Shown here piece by piece: positions 18,564 through 27,564 of a stretch of DNA of 64,000 nt. How positions within the stretch are numbered: position 1 is the stretch's first letter; every line of letters starts with the position of its first letter. The position numbers and the translations under genes are program-made. The notes under the pieces were generated by a model, which saw nothing but the letters and a program-made list of their open reading frames with translations, had not been told where the DNA came from and made no database searches. This DNA is from Massilia aurea. GTDB taxonomy: Bacteria; Pseudomonadota; Gammaproteobacteria; Burkholderiales; Burkholderiaceae_D. The stretch lies in assembly GCF_014200505.1 (NCBI RefSeq), contig NZ_JACHBX010000003.1, forward strand, positions 1 to 64,000. The letters are read 5' to 3'.

Positions 18564-19430
18564 TCAGGCTGCGTTCTTGATCATGATCGACGCGCCGGTG
18601 CGCTCGAGCGCGACCAGGAAGGCGTCGGCCAGCGTGGCCTTGGTGATCACGTCTTCCAGGTTCACACCCAGGTGCACGATGGTTTGCGCGATCTGTGGCC
18701 GGATGCCGCTGATGATGCAGTCGGCGCCCATCAGGCGCGCGGCCGCGATGGTCTTCATCAGGTGCTGGGCGACGAGCGTGTCGACGGTCGGCACACCGGT
18801 GATGTCGATGATGGCGATGATGGCGCCCGTGTCGACGATCTTTTGCAGGATGTTTTCCATCACCACCTGGGTGCGGGCCGAATCGAGGGTGCCGATCAGC
18901 GGCAGCGCCAGGATGCCGTTCCACAGCTTGACCACGGGCGTGGACAGCTCGAGCAGCTCCTGCTGCTGGCGCACGATGATCTGGTCCTTGGTCTTCTGGA
19001 ACACTTCGATCGTGTACAGGCCCAGCTTGTCGATCAGCGTATTGACGGTCCAGGAAGCGATGGCCAGGCCATCGGCATCGGTCTCGAACACGTCGCGCAG
19101 GCGCGCGAACAGCGGCTGCTTGAGCGAGAACACGAGCGTTGCCGTTTCGGCCGGGGTGGAACCGGCCTTGGCACGGGTGGCCGAGATTTCGCTGAGCAGG
19201 TCGCGCACTTCGTCCCACGAACGGTGCTCGATGTTCTCGAGTTCACCGCTGCGGGTCGCGACAGCGAACGCTTTGAGCAACTGCTGGCAATGGGCGCGCA
19301 ACTGCTCGCGCGCCGCGCCGCTGCTGCGCACCGTGATCGATTCCAGCTGGGCGAGCCATTCTGCGCCAATGCCCGATTCTTCTGCAAGAATCGCCTGGCT
19401 GATCCGGTCCGCATAATCGTTCATGCTCAT
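18564..19430 (-). CDS. rsbR: RsbR-like stressosome sensor (RsbRD N-terminal type plus STAS)
   Basis: 288 residues. Residues 1-150 are all-helical and resemble the RsbRD-type sensor rather than a PAS or globin. The rest is a STAS domain with both expected phospho-threonine regions: ELSTPVV (near 165) and DITGVPTVDT (near 205-215). The ATG at 19430 has TGAGGA 8 nt upstream; TTG at 19445 was rejected. First gene of the six-gene operon; it should detect the stress signal, whose nature the sequence does not show. Confidence 0.9.
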   Translation of the reverse strand: MSMNDYADRISQAILAEESGIGAEWLAQLESITVRSSGAAREQLRAHCQQLLKAFAVATRSGELENIEHRSWDEVRDLLSEISATRAKAGSTPAETATLVFSLKQPLFARLRDVFETDADGLAIASWTVNTLIDKLGLYTIEVFQKTKDQIIVRQQQELLELSTPVVKLWNGILALPLIGTLDSARTQVVMENILQKIVDTGAIIAIIDITGVPTVDTLVAQHLMKTIAAARLMGADCIISGIRPQIAQTIVHLGVNLEDVITKATLADAFLVALERTGASIMIKNAA

Positions 19431-19557
19431 CTGTCGTGTCCTCAAATATTAGGTGGCGCCGCACAATATCCCGCTCATTCCGGGCTGCTGTGGCAGAGTG
19501 CTGGTAAAAATCCAACTATACCATTTCCGATGTAGACAATCCTCCTTGTTCTATTGG

Positions 19558-22500
19558 CTAGAGGATATTTTTACGTGGTCCGCGCAAGCCTGCACGGTGC
19601 GCCCATTCGTACAGCACGGGCAGCAATAACAGCGTCAGCACGGTCGACGACAAGACCCCGCCGATGACCACCGTGGCGAGCGGGCGCTGGACCTCGGCGC
19701 CGGTGCCGGTCGCCAGCGCCATCGGCACGAAGCCCAGCGAGGCCACCAGCGCTGTCATCAGCACCGGCCGCAGGCGCGCCAGGGCGCCATCGCGCACCGC
19801 CTCGGGTAGCGCCACCCCCTCCTCGCGCAGGCTGCGGATGAACGCGATCAGCACCAGGCCATTGAGCACCGCCACACCCGAAAGCGCGATGAAGCCCACC
19901 GCCGCCGACATCGACAGCGGAATGCCGCGCGCCCACAGCGCGGCCACGCCGCCGGCCAGCGCGAACGGAATCCCGGTGAACACCAGCAGGCCATCGCGCA
20001 GGTTGTTGAAGACCAGGTACAGCAGCACGAACACCAGCAGCAGCGAGGCCGGCACGATCAGGCGCAGGCGCTCGGCAGCGGCGGTCAGGTTCTCGAACTG
20101 ACCGCCCCAGGCCGTCCAGTAGCCGGGCGCAATGCGAACATCCTGCGCAATGCGTGCCTGCGCTGCGGCGACGAACGAGCCGATGTCGCGCCCGCGCACG
20201 TTGGCGGTGATGACCACGCGGCGCTTGCCTTCCTCGCGACTGAGCTGGTTCGGGCCAGGCGCGACGTCGAAGGTGGCGATTTCGCCCAGCGTGATGAAGC
20301 TGTGCCCGCCCTCCTTCGTGCCAGGCAAGGCCACCGGCAGCCGGCGCAGCGCGTCGATGTCAGAGCGCCTGTCTTCCGGCAGGCGCACGACGATGTCGAA
20401 GCGGCGGTCGCCCTCGAACAGGGTGCCGGCCACGCGCCCGGCGGTGGCGGTCGCGATCATTTCCTGCACGTCGCCGATGTTCAGGCCCATGCGCGCAGCG
20501 CGCTCGCGGTCGACCCGGATCTGCAGGATCGGCAGGCCGGACGTGGCCTCGACCTGCACCTCGGCCGCGCCAGGCACCGCGCGCAGACTGGCCGCGATCT
20601 GGCCGGCGGTCGCTTCCAGCACCGCCAGGTCGTCGCCGAACAGCTTGACGGCGACGTCGCTGCGCACGCCCGAAATCAACTCATTCACGCGCAGCTGGAT
20701 CGGCTGGCTGAATTCGTAGCTGTTGCCGGGCAGGCGTTCGAGCGCCGTGCGGATCGCCTCTTGCACCGCGGCGCGCGAACGCCTTGGCTTGGGCCACGCG
20801 GACTCGGGCTTGAAAATGATGTAGCTGTCGGCCACGCTGGGCGGCATCGGGTCGGACGCGATTTCGGCCGTGCCGATGCGGGCAAACACGCGCGCGATCT
20901 CGGGCACCTCGCGCATCAGCGTCGTCTCGATCTGCTGCTGCATCTTGACCGACTGGGTCAGGCTCGTACCCGGCACCCGCACCGTCAGCACGGCCATGTC
21001 GCCCTCGTCGAGATTGGGCGCAAATTCGGTGCCCAGGCGCGTGGCCATCAGCACCGCCAGTCCGATCACCAGGCCGGCAAACACCAGCACCACGGCGCGG
21101 TTGGCCAGCGCATAATGCAGCGCCGGCGCGTACCAGCGGCGCGCGGCCAGCATGACGCGGCTGTCCTTTTCGTCGACCTTGCGGCCGATGAACAGCGCCA
21201 CGGCGGCCGGCACGAACGTCACCGACAGGATCATCGCGCCCAGCAGCGCGAACACCACCGTGAACGCCATCGGGTGGAACATCTTGCCCTCGATGCCGGT
21301 GAGCGCAAAGATCGGCAGGTACACGATCATGATGATCAGCTGGCCGTAGATCAGGGGCCGCCTGGCTTCGCGCGCGGCGGCGAACACTTCGGCAAAGCGC
21401 TCTTCGCGCGTGAGCAGGCGCCCCATCCGGTGCTGGGCGCCGGCCAGCCGGCGCACGCAATTCTCGACGATGACGACGGCGCCGTCGACGATGATGCCGA
21501 AGTCCAGCGCGCCCAGGCTGAGCAGGTTGGCGCTGACGCCGCCGGCCACCATGCCCGAGAACGTAAACAGCATCGCCAGCGGAATCACCAGCGCCGTGAG
21601 CAGCGCCGCGCGCAGGTTCCCGAGGAAGAAAAACAGCACGGCGATGACGAGGATCGCACCCTCGACGAGGTTCTTGCGCACGGTGGCAATCGCCTTCTCG
21701 ACCAGCACCGTGCGGTCGTAGACGGTGACCGCCTTCACGCCTTTGGGCAGGCTGCGGTTGATCTCGAGCATGCGCGCGTCGACCGCCTGCGCCACCTTGC
21801 GGCTGTTCTCGCCGATCAGCATGACGACGGTGCCCAGCACCACCTCGACGCCGTTCTCCGTGGCCGCGCCGGTGCGCAGCTCGCGCCCGATGCCCACTTC
21901 GGCGACGTCGCGCACGCGCACCGGGATGCCATTGACGCTGGTGACGACGATATTGCCGATGTCGTCGATCGACGCAGCCTGCCCCGGCGCGCGCACCAGG
22001 TACTGCTCGCCCTCGCGCTCGATATAGCCGGCGCCGACATTGCTGTTGTTGCGCTCAAGGGCGTGCACGATGTCGATCAGTTCCAGCCCGTACGATGACA
22101 GCGTGGCCGTGTTCGGGGCCACCAGGTATTCCTTGTCGAAGCCGCCGATGGAGTTGATCTCGGTAACCCCTGGCACGGTGCGCAGTTGCGGCTTGATGAT
22201 CCAGTCCTGAATCTCGCGCAGATCGGTCGGCGTGTAGGGCGTGCCATCGGGCTTCTTCGCCCCCGGCTCGCTCTCGACCGTCCACTGGTAGATTTCGCTC
22301 AGGCCCGTGGCGATCGGGCCCAGCGCCGGCACCACGCCTGCAGGCAGGTTTTCGCGCGCATCCTGCAGGCGCTGGCTCACGAGCTGGCGCGCAAAGTGGA
22401 TGTCGGTGCCTTCGTCGAATACGACCGTCACCTGCGACAGGCCATAGCGCGACAGCGAGCGGTAGGTTTCCAGGTGCGGCAGGCCAGCCAGCACCGCCTC

Positions 22501-22734
22501 GACCGGATACGTGATGCGCTGCTCGACCTCGAGCGGCGAGTAGCCCGGCACCGCCGTGTTGATCTGCACCTGGACGTTGGTCACGTCGGGCACGGCGTCG
22601 ATCGGCAGGCGGCCATAGTTGTAGATGCCGATAGCGGCCATCGCCAGCACGGCCAGCAGCACCAGCCAGCGCCGCTCGATACTGAGCGCAATGAGACGGT
22701 CGAACCAGGTGGAAGCTTGCAGGTCAGTGTTCAT
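19558..22734 (-). CDS. czcA: heavy-metal efflux RND pump, CzcA type
   Basis: 1058 residues with the two-fold RND layout: one helix, a large periplasmic loop, a six-helix block, repeated. The fourth-helix signature DFGIIVDGAVVIVEN marks the HME-RND (CzcA/CusA) family that exports divalent or monovalent cations from periplasm or cytoplasm. The pattern with DFG, D and E favours divalent ions (Zn/Co/Cd) over Cu/Ag. The ATG at 22734 (MNTDLQAS) overlaps the czcB 3-prime end by 11 bp. Confidence 0.92.
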   Translation of the reverse strand: MNTDLQASTWFDRLIALSIERRWLVLLAVLAMAAIGIYNYGRLPIDAVPDVTNVQVQINTAVPGYSPLEVEQRITYPVEAVLAGLPHLETYRSLSRYGLSQVTVVFDEGTDIHFARQLVSQRLQDARENLPAGVVPALGPIATGLSEIYQWTVESEPGAKKPDGTPYTPTDLREIQDWIIKPQLRTVPGVTEINSIGGFDKEYLVAPNTATLSSYGLELIDIVHALERNNSNVGAGYIEREGEQYLVRAPGQAASIDDIGNIVVTSVNGIPVRVRDVAEVGIGRELRTGAATENGVEVVLGTVVMLIGENSRKVAQAVDARMLEINRSLPKGVKAVTVYDRTVLVEKAIATVRKNLVEGAILVIAVLFFFLGNLRAALLTALVIPLAMLFTFSGMVAGGVSANLLSLGALDFGIIVDGAVVIVENCVRRLAGAQHRMGRLLTREERFAEVFAAAREARRPLIYGQLIIMIVYLPIFALTGIEGKMFHPMAFTVVFALLGAMILSVTFVPAAVALFIGRKVDEKDSRVMLAARRWYAPALHYALANRAVVLVFAGLVIGLAVLMATRLGTEFAPNLDEGDMAVLTVRVPGTSLTQSVKMQQQIETTLMREVPEIARVFARIGTAEIASDPMPPSVADSYIIFKPESAWPKPRRSRAAVQEAIRTALERLPGNSYEFSQPIQLRVNELISGVRSDVAVKLFGDDLAVLEATAGQIAASLRAVPGAAEVQVEATSGLPILQIRVDRERAARMGLNIGDVQEMIATATAGRVAGTLFEGDRRFDIVVRLPEDRRSDIDALRRLPVALPGTKEGGHSFITLGEIATFDVAPGPNQLSREEGKRRVVITANVRGRDIGSFVAAAQARIAQDVRIAPGYWTAWGGQFENLTAAAERLRLIVPASLLLVFVLLYLVFNNLRDGLLVFTGIPFALAGGVAALWARGIPLSMSAAVGFIALSGVAVLNGLVLIAFIRSLREEGVALPEAVRDGALARLRPVLMTALVASLGFVPMALATGTGAEVQRPLATVVIGGVLSSTVLTLLLLPVLYEWAHRAGLRGPRKNIL

Positions 22735-23923
22735 GGCTGGCCTCACCCTTGCCCTGTTCGGCCTTGATCGTGAAGCTGCCGCTGGCGGCGTAGGTGTCGC
22801 CCGGATTCAGGCCGGCCGTGATCTCGATGAAGCGGCCGTCAGCGCGCCCGGTGCTGACCGGCTGCGCAATGAAGCCTTCCTTGACGCGCTTGTAGACCAC
22901 CTGCCGTGTATCGACGGTCTGGATGGCTTCGCGCGCGACGGCCACCGGCACATCGCTCGAACCGGTCACAATGTCGACGTTTACGGCCAGGCCCGGCCGC
23001 CACGCGGCGCCCGGATTGGCCAGCACCACGCGCGCCTTGGCCGAGCGCGACGCCTCGCCCACCAGCGAACTGACAAAACTCACCTTGCCGGGCGCCGTGG
23101 TATCCGAGGCAATCGACCGGATCACCGCAGTCGTACCGACGCGCACGATGTCCAGGTCGCGCGCCGGCACCACCACGTCGGCCCACACGGTCGACAGATC
23201 GGTCAGCGTGAACACGCGCGTATCGGCGCCCACCACTTCGCCTAGCGTGATGTGCTTTTCGACGATGATGCCGTCAAACGGGGCGCGGATGGCGAGCAGG
23301 TTCGAGCCGCCACTACCACCACCACCGGCGGCGCCCAGCGCCTGCAACTGCTGGCGCACGGTATCGCGCGCGACTTCGGCCTCGACCAGTTCCTGTTCGG
23401 CTTTCAGCAGATCCTGGCGCGCCGTGATCTTCTCTTCCCACAGCGTGCGCTCGGTCGCCACATTCCTGCGCGCATAGTCGACGCGCTTTTGCGCCGCCGT
23501 CAGCGCGCCGCGCTGGCCGGCGATGTCGGCGCTGGCGATGCTGGCCAGTACCTGGTCCTTGCGCACCTGCTGGCCCAGGTCGGCGCTGACGTCGCGCACC
23601 GAGCCGGCCGCGCGCGGCGTGACGTGGGCGGTGCGGTCTTCGTTCAGCGCGATCTGGCCCGGCATGCGGATGAAGGTGTCCAGGTGCTTCGGGCCAGCCG
23701 TGGCAACCGTGATGCCGGCCACGGTGATCTGGTTCGGCGTGAAGTGAATGACGCCTTCGTCGGCGTGCGCGGCTTCTTTGTCCTCGGCGTGTTCGCCCTG
23801 TTCGGCGTGTTCGTCATGCTCATCGCCTGCCGGCTGCGCGCGGTCGCGCAGCATGACAAAGGCGGCCAGCGCCAGCGCGATGGCCAGCATGATGACGATG
23901 ATGCGGGTTTGCTGCTTGTTCAT
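22724..23923 (-). CDS. czcB: RND efflux periplasmic adaptor, CzcB type
   Basis: 399 residues. An N-terminal anchor covers 6-24, followed by a His/Asp/Glu-rich segment (DEHDEHAEQGEHAEDKE) likely to bind metal. Then the adaptor core: barrel-sandwich (AAGSVRDVSADLGQQVRKDQ), a long alpha-hairpin and a beta-barrel region. It joins CzcA to CzcC across the periplasm. The ATG at 23923 overlaps the czcC stop (ATGA). A longer upstream frame is only the czcC shadow. Confidence 0.92.
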   Translation of the reverse strand: MNKQQTRIIVIMLAIALALAAFVMLRDRAQPAGDEHDEHAEQGEHAEDKEAAHADEGVIHFTPNQITVAGITVATAGPKHLDTFIRMPGQIALNEDRTAHVTPRAAGSVRDVSADLGQQVRKDQVLASIASADIAGQRGALTAAQKRVDYARRNVATERTLWEEKITARQDLLKAEQELVEAEVARDTVRQQLQALGAAGGGGSGGSNLLAIRAPFDGIIVEKHITLGEVVGADTRVFTLTDLSTVWADVVVPARDLDIVRVGTTAVIRSIASDTTAPGKVSFVSSLVGEASRSAKARVVLANPGAAWRPGLAVNVDIVTGSSDVPVAVAREAIQTVDTRQVVYKRVKEGFIAQPVSTGRADGRFIEITAGLNPGDTYAASGSFTIKAEQGKGEASHEH

Positions 23924-25200
23924 GGGTTCTCCTGCACGGCTGCGTGTCCCAGCAGGCGTGCGATATCGGCCTGCGCGCGATGGCTCTCGGCGACGGCATT
24001 GAGGTATTGGTAGGTGGATTGCGCCAGCACGCGCTGGGCGTCGAGCACGTCGATCAGGCCGAACTTGCCAAGCTCGAAGCCGCGGCTGGCGGCGCGCTGC
24101 GCGTCCTGCGCGCCCGGCAGGATGTCGGTCGCGATCAGCGCGCATTCGGCCAGCGCGGTAGCAAGGCGCGCATGGGCCTGACCCAGGTCGGCGCGCAGGC
24201 GGGCGGCTTGCGCATCCTGTTCGTCCTGCGCCTTGTCGACGCGGCGCAGCGCATCGAGGACGGCGCCGTCGTTGCGATTGAACAGCGGCAGCGGCACCGA
24301 CAGGCCCAGCACGGTGCGGTTACGGGCATCGGGCCCTTCGCGCTGGGCGCCGACGATCACGCTGACGTCCGGCGTGCGGCGCGCCTGCTCGAGCCGGGCC
24401 AGCGCCTGGCGGTGCTTGACGTGTGCGCCGGCCTGGCGCATGCCGGGCGCGGCGTCCAGTTGCGCCAGCAGGCGGTCGAGCGGCAACAGCGCGGGCAGCG
24501 TGACGGCGTCGGGTTCGACGACCACGAGCCCGCGTGCGTCGCCCGCCCACAGCGCTGCGAGCTGGATCCGCGCGGCCTCCAGCGCGCGCGCCGCCTGCAG
24601 CGCCTCGATGCGCGCTCCCCCCTGCGCCACGCGGGCGCGGGTCTGCTCGACGGGCGACAGGGTGCCGGCATCGACCCGCTTGCCGGCAGCGTCGAGCGCG
24701 CGGCCCGCGAGATGTACCAGTTCCTGTGCCATGCGTTCGCGCGCCAGCGCCGCCACGACGTCGTGGAACGCGGCAATCACGTCGGCGCGCACGCGTGCCT
24801 GCTCGGCGTTCAGCGCCAGCGCTGCCAGCTGGCCTTCCTGGCGCGCCGCATCGATGCGCGCGGCGCGCTTGCCGCCCAGCTCCACCGGAATGGTCAACAG
24901 CGCCGTGGTCGTGCGGCTGTCGCTGCGCGAGCCCTCACGCAGCAGCTCGAGTTCGGGATTGGGGCGCGCCCCGGCCTGGGTCAGTGCGCCCTGTTGCGCG
25001 GCGACTTCCTGGCCGGCCGCGCGCAGCGTCGGATTCAGACGCAGTGCCAGTGCGATGGCGGCGTCGAGCGTCAAGGGCTGCATGGGGGCGGCCACGGCGG
25101 CGGCCATGGGCGCAGCCTGGGCTGCGGGCGGCAGGCCAATGGAGGCCAGCGCGCACGCCAAGGCGAACGCCGCCAGCGGCGGTGTCAAACGGTGTTTCAT
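23920..25200 (-). CDS. czcC: outer-membrane efflux channel, CzcC type (TolC family)
   Basis: 426 residues with a signal peptide ending near AAQAAP. The TolC/OEP repeat pattern of long amphipathic helices is present twice; LRLNPTLRAAGQEVAAQQGAL opens the first. It forms the outer-membrane duct of the Czc pump. It starts 82 bp downstream of czcI and overlaps czcB by 4 bp. Confidence 0.9.
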   Translation of the reverse strand: MKHRLTPPLAAFALACALASIGLPPAAQAAPMAAAVAAPMQPLTLDAAIALALRLNPTLRAAGQEVAAQQGALTQAGARPNPELELLREGSRSDSRTTTALLTIPVELGGKRAARIDAARQEGQLAALALNAEQARVRADVIAAFHDVVAALARERMAQELVHLAGRALDAAGKRVDAGTLSPVEQTRARVAQGGARIEALQAARALEAARIQLAALWAGDARGLVVVEPDAVTLPALLPLDRLLAQLDAAPGMRQAGAHVKHRQALARLEQARRTPDVSVIVGAQREGPDARNRTVLGLSVPLPLFNRNDGAVLDALRRVDKAQDEQDAQAARLRADLGQAHARLATALAECALIATDILPGAQDAQRAASRGFELGKFGLIDVLDAQRVLAQSTYQYLNAVAESHRAQADIARLLGHAAVQENP

Positions 25201-25282
25201 GATGGTGCTCCGAACGGGTGAATGTCCGGCGAAGGCAATCGGGCGGCCGCGCTTGGCGAGCCGGCGATGGAAGTTCGCCGCG

Positions 25283-25639
25283 CTAGATGCGCAGCAGGCG
25301 GTCGGGTGGCGGAATCAGGTCGGGCACGTGCGAGACGTAACGCCGTGTTTCGCCGCGCAGGTGCGGCGCCCCCTTGGGCAGGGGCAGATTGGGTTGCGAC
25401 GACAGGACTGCGCTGGCCGACAGGTGGTGGCAGGCGTCGCAGTCGTTGCACGGGTCGGCCGGGCTGGCGTCGTCCTGGCTTGTGGCCGTGGATGACGACG
25501 TGGTCGACGAAGCATGCTTGTGGGTGTGGTGGCCCGGGTGCATGGTCTTTTCATTGTGCGTGCAATAGGCAGCACCCGCCGCCCAGGCGGCCTGGAAAGG
25601 CATGGCGAACAGCAGCAGGATGAGGAAAAGACGGCGCAT
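25283..25639 (-). CDS. czcI: CzcI-like small periplasmic metal-resistance protein
   Basis: 118 residues. A signal peptide (MRRLFLILLLFAMPFQAAWA) is followed by a His-rich stretch (HPGHHTHKHASS), a Ser/Thr linker and CNDCDACHH. This is the CzcI family, found as the first gene of czc operons, with a proposed regulatory or metal-binding role. It is transcribed from a MerR-type promoter whose -10 ends about 7 bp before the ATG, so the message may be leaderless. Confidence 0.82.
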   Translation of the reverse strand: MRRLFLILLLFAMPFQAAWAAGAAYCTHNEKTMHPGHHTHKHASSTTSSSTATSQDDASPADPCNDCDACHHLSASAVLSSQPNLPLPKGAPHLRGETRRYVSHVPDLIPPPDRLLRI

Positions 25640-25645
25640 TGGTGT

Positions 25646-25676
25646 ATTAAATACCCTGTAGCCGCTGGAGGGTCAA
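25646..25676 (-). promoter_or_regulatory. MerR-family type promoter of the czc operon
   Basis: On the minus strand TTGACC (25676-25671) and TTTAAT (25651-25646) are separated by 19 bp, the over-long spacer typical of MerR-family promoters. The spacer contains the dyad ACCCT ... AGGGT (25653-25673). CadR, PbrR and ZntR sites look like this. The -35 lies inside the 3-prime end of the lysR gene. A 17-bp alternative with TATTTA as -10 is possible. No MerR gene is in the window. Confidence 0.75.
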
Positions 25677-26617
25677 GCACTATCGACGGCCGGGCGTCTG
25701 CCGTCCCGTTTTTGGCCCGCTTCCGGCTGGAAGACTTCCTGCAGCACGGCGATGAAGGCACGCAATGCAGCAGGCACATGCCGGTGGCCGGGATAGTACA
25801 AGGCCAGCTCGCTCGACGGTGCGCACCAGTCTTGCAGCAGGGGCACCAGGCGGCCGGCGGCCAGATGGTCGCGCGCGCTGGTGTCCGGCACGTAGGCGAT
25901 GCCCTGGCCAGCCAGCGCGGCGTCGACCATCAGGCCGACCTGGTTCAGAATGAGCGTGCCTGGCACGTCGAGCGCCATTGCCTGGCCGTGGCGCGTGAAC
26001 TCCCAGCGGTAGATCTTACCGCTTTGCATGCGCATGCGGATGCAGCGGTGGCGGAGCAGGTCGTCCGGGACGACCGGGATACCATGCTCCTTCAGGTAGG
26101 CGGGCGAGGCCATCGGCATGAAACGCACCGGCGCACCGAAGCGCGCCATGTGCATGTCCTGCGGCACCGCCTCGGCCAGGCGCACGCCGGCATCGAAGCC
26201 GCCGGCGACGATGTCCACCAGGCCGTTGTCGACGAACAGGTCGAGTGCAACGGCCGGGTAGCGCGCCAGGAACACGGGCACCGCATGCTGCAGCAGCCAG
26301 TGCGCGGTCGGCTCGGCCGTGTTGATGCGCAGCAGGCCGCCCGGCTGCTGACCGACACCGTTGACGGCCTCGCAGGCCGCGCCCAGTTCGCGCAGGATCG
26401 GCTCGATGCGGCGCAGGAACCCCTCGCCCGCCTCGGTCGGCGCGACACTGCGCGTGGTGCGGTGAAGCAGGCGCACGCCGAGTTTTTCTTCCATCACGCG
26501 CATCATGTGGCTCAGCGTCGAGGGCGACACGCCCAGTTCATCGGCTGCCTTGCGAAAGCTGCGGCGGTTGGCAATGGCGACAAAGGCGCGCAAATCATCG
26601 AGGTCGGGCTGGGGCAT
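25673..26617 (-). CDS. LysR family transcriptional regulator
   Basis: 314 residues. The N-terminal winged helix reads DDLRAFVAIANRRSFRKAA with the recognition helix SPSTLSHMMRVMEEKLG. The rest is the LysR effector domain. The ATG at 26617 has AAGGAT 8-9 nt upstream. It diverges from an SDR gene across 100 bp that contains a dyad, so it likely controls that gene. The effector is unknown. Confidence 0.9.
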   Translation of the reverse strand: MPQPDLDDLRAFVAIANRRSFRKAADELGVSPSTLSHMMRVMEEKLGVRLLHRTTRSVAPTEAGEGFLRRIEPILRELGAACEAVNGVGQQPGGLLRINTAEPTAHWLLQHAVPVFLARYPAVALDLFVDNGLVDIVAGGFDAGVRLAEAVPQDMHMARFGAPVRFMPMASPAYLKEHGIPVVPDDLLRHRCIRMRMQSGKIYRWEFTRHGQAMALDVPGTLILNQVGLMVDAALAGQGIAYVPDTSARDHLAAGRLVPLLQDWCAPSSELALYYPGHRHVPAALRAFIAVLQEVFQPEAGQKRDGRRPAVDSA

Positions 26618-26658
26618 TGCTGGCGATCCTTCATTAATGCATGCGAGATTCATCCGAT

Positions 26659-26683
26659 GATAGCAGCAGATTAGTTGGCTATC
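26659..26683. promoter_or_regulatory. dyad in the lysR/SDR divergent region
   Basis: GATAGC (26659-26664) and GCTATC (26678-26683) form a perfect 6-bp inverted repeat with a 13-bp spacer, in the middle of the 100-bp region between the LysR gene and the SDR gene. The size and place fit a LysR-type operator. Confidence 0.5.
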
Positions 26684-26717
26684 GTGGTGGTTCCATTTAC
26701 CCCGACAGGAGAACAGC

Positions 26718-27548
26718 ATGCAACGCACCTGGTTCATCACCGGCACGTCCAGCGGCTTTGGCCGCATCATGACCGAACAACTACTGGCACGCGGCGACCG
26801 CGTCGCGGCCACCCTGCGTACGCCGTCAGCGCTCGCCGACCTGCAGGCACGCTATCTGGGGCAACTCTGGGTGGCCCAATTGGACGTCACTGACGATGCG
26901 GCGATCGATGCCGTGCTGGCGCGCGCCTTTACCGAGCTGGGACGGATCGACGTCATCGTCAGCAATGCCGCTTACGGCCTGTTCGGCGCGGCCGAAGAAC
27001 TCACCGGCGCACAGGTGCGGCGCCAGCTCGACACCAACCTGCTCGGTTCGATCCAGCTCATCCGCAGCGCCCTGCCCTGGCTGCGCAGGCAGGGCGGTGG
27101 CCGGGTGATCCAGGTGTCATCCGAGGGTGGGCAGATCGCCTACCCGAACTTCAGCGTGTATCACGCAACCAAATGGGGCATCGAAGGCTTTGTCGAAGCG
27201 GTCGCGCAAGAGGTTGCGCCATTCGGCATCGAATTCACGCTGGCCGAGCCGGGGCCGACGCCCACCAATTTTGCCGCTGGAATGGATACCGCGCCGGCCA
27301 TGGCGGACTACGACGCAACGCCATCGGGCGCGGTGCGGCGCGCGCTGGCCGACGGCAGCTTCAAATTGAGCGGCGATCCGGTGCAGATGGTGCGATCCAT
27401 GATCGACTCGGCCGACCAGTCGCCGGCGCCCCGTCGCATCGCGCTGGGGTCGACTGCCTACCGGTCGATCCACGCCGCGCTGACGGACCGGTTGGCCAGG
27501 CTCGAGGCGCAACAGGACATCGCATTGAACGCGGACCTGACAACGTGA
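26718..27548 (+). CDS. SDR family oxidoreductase
   Basis: 276 residues, classical short-chain dehydrogenase. Cofactor motif TGTSSGFG (near 8-15), NAAYG in the fourth strand, catalytic Ser in VSSEGG and YxxxK as YHATK. Arg in place of Asp after strand 2 suggests NADP. An AGGAGAACAGC site precedes the ATG. Probable target of the divergent LysR regulator; substrate unknown. Confidence 0.88.
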   Translation: MQRTWFITGTSSGFGRIMTEQLLARGDRVAATLRTPSALADLQARYLGQLWVAQLDVTDDAAIDAVLARAFTELGRIDVIVSNAAYGLFGAAEELTGAQVRRQLDTNLLGSIQLIRSALPWLRRQGGGRVIQVSSEGGQIAYPNFSVYHATKWGIEGFVEAVAQEVAPFGIEFTLAEPGPTPTNFAAGMDTAPAMADYDATPSGAVRRALADGSFKLSGDPVQMVRSMIDSADQSPAPRRIALGSTAYRSIHAALTDRLARLEAQQDIALNADLTT

Positions 27549-27564
27549 AGAACGCTTTGCCGGA

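Noticed and set aside
20302..22098. 598-codon plus-strand open frame
   Set aside because: Antisense of czcA; Arg/His-rich shadow.
23924..24145. N-terminal extension of CzcB
   Set aside because: The added residues are a frame-shifted shadow of czcC; the signal anchor starts at 23923.
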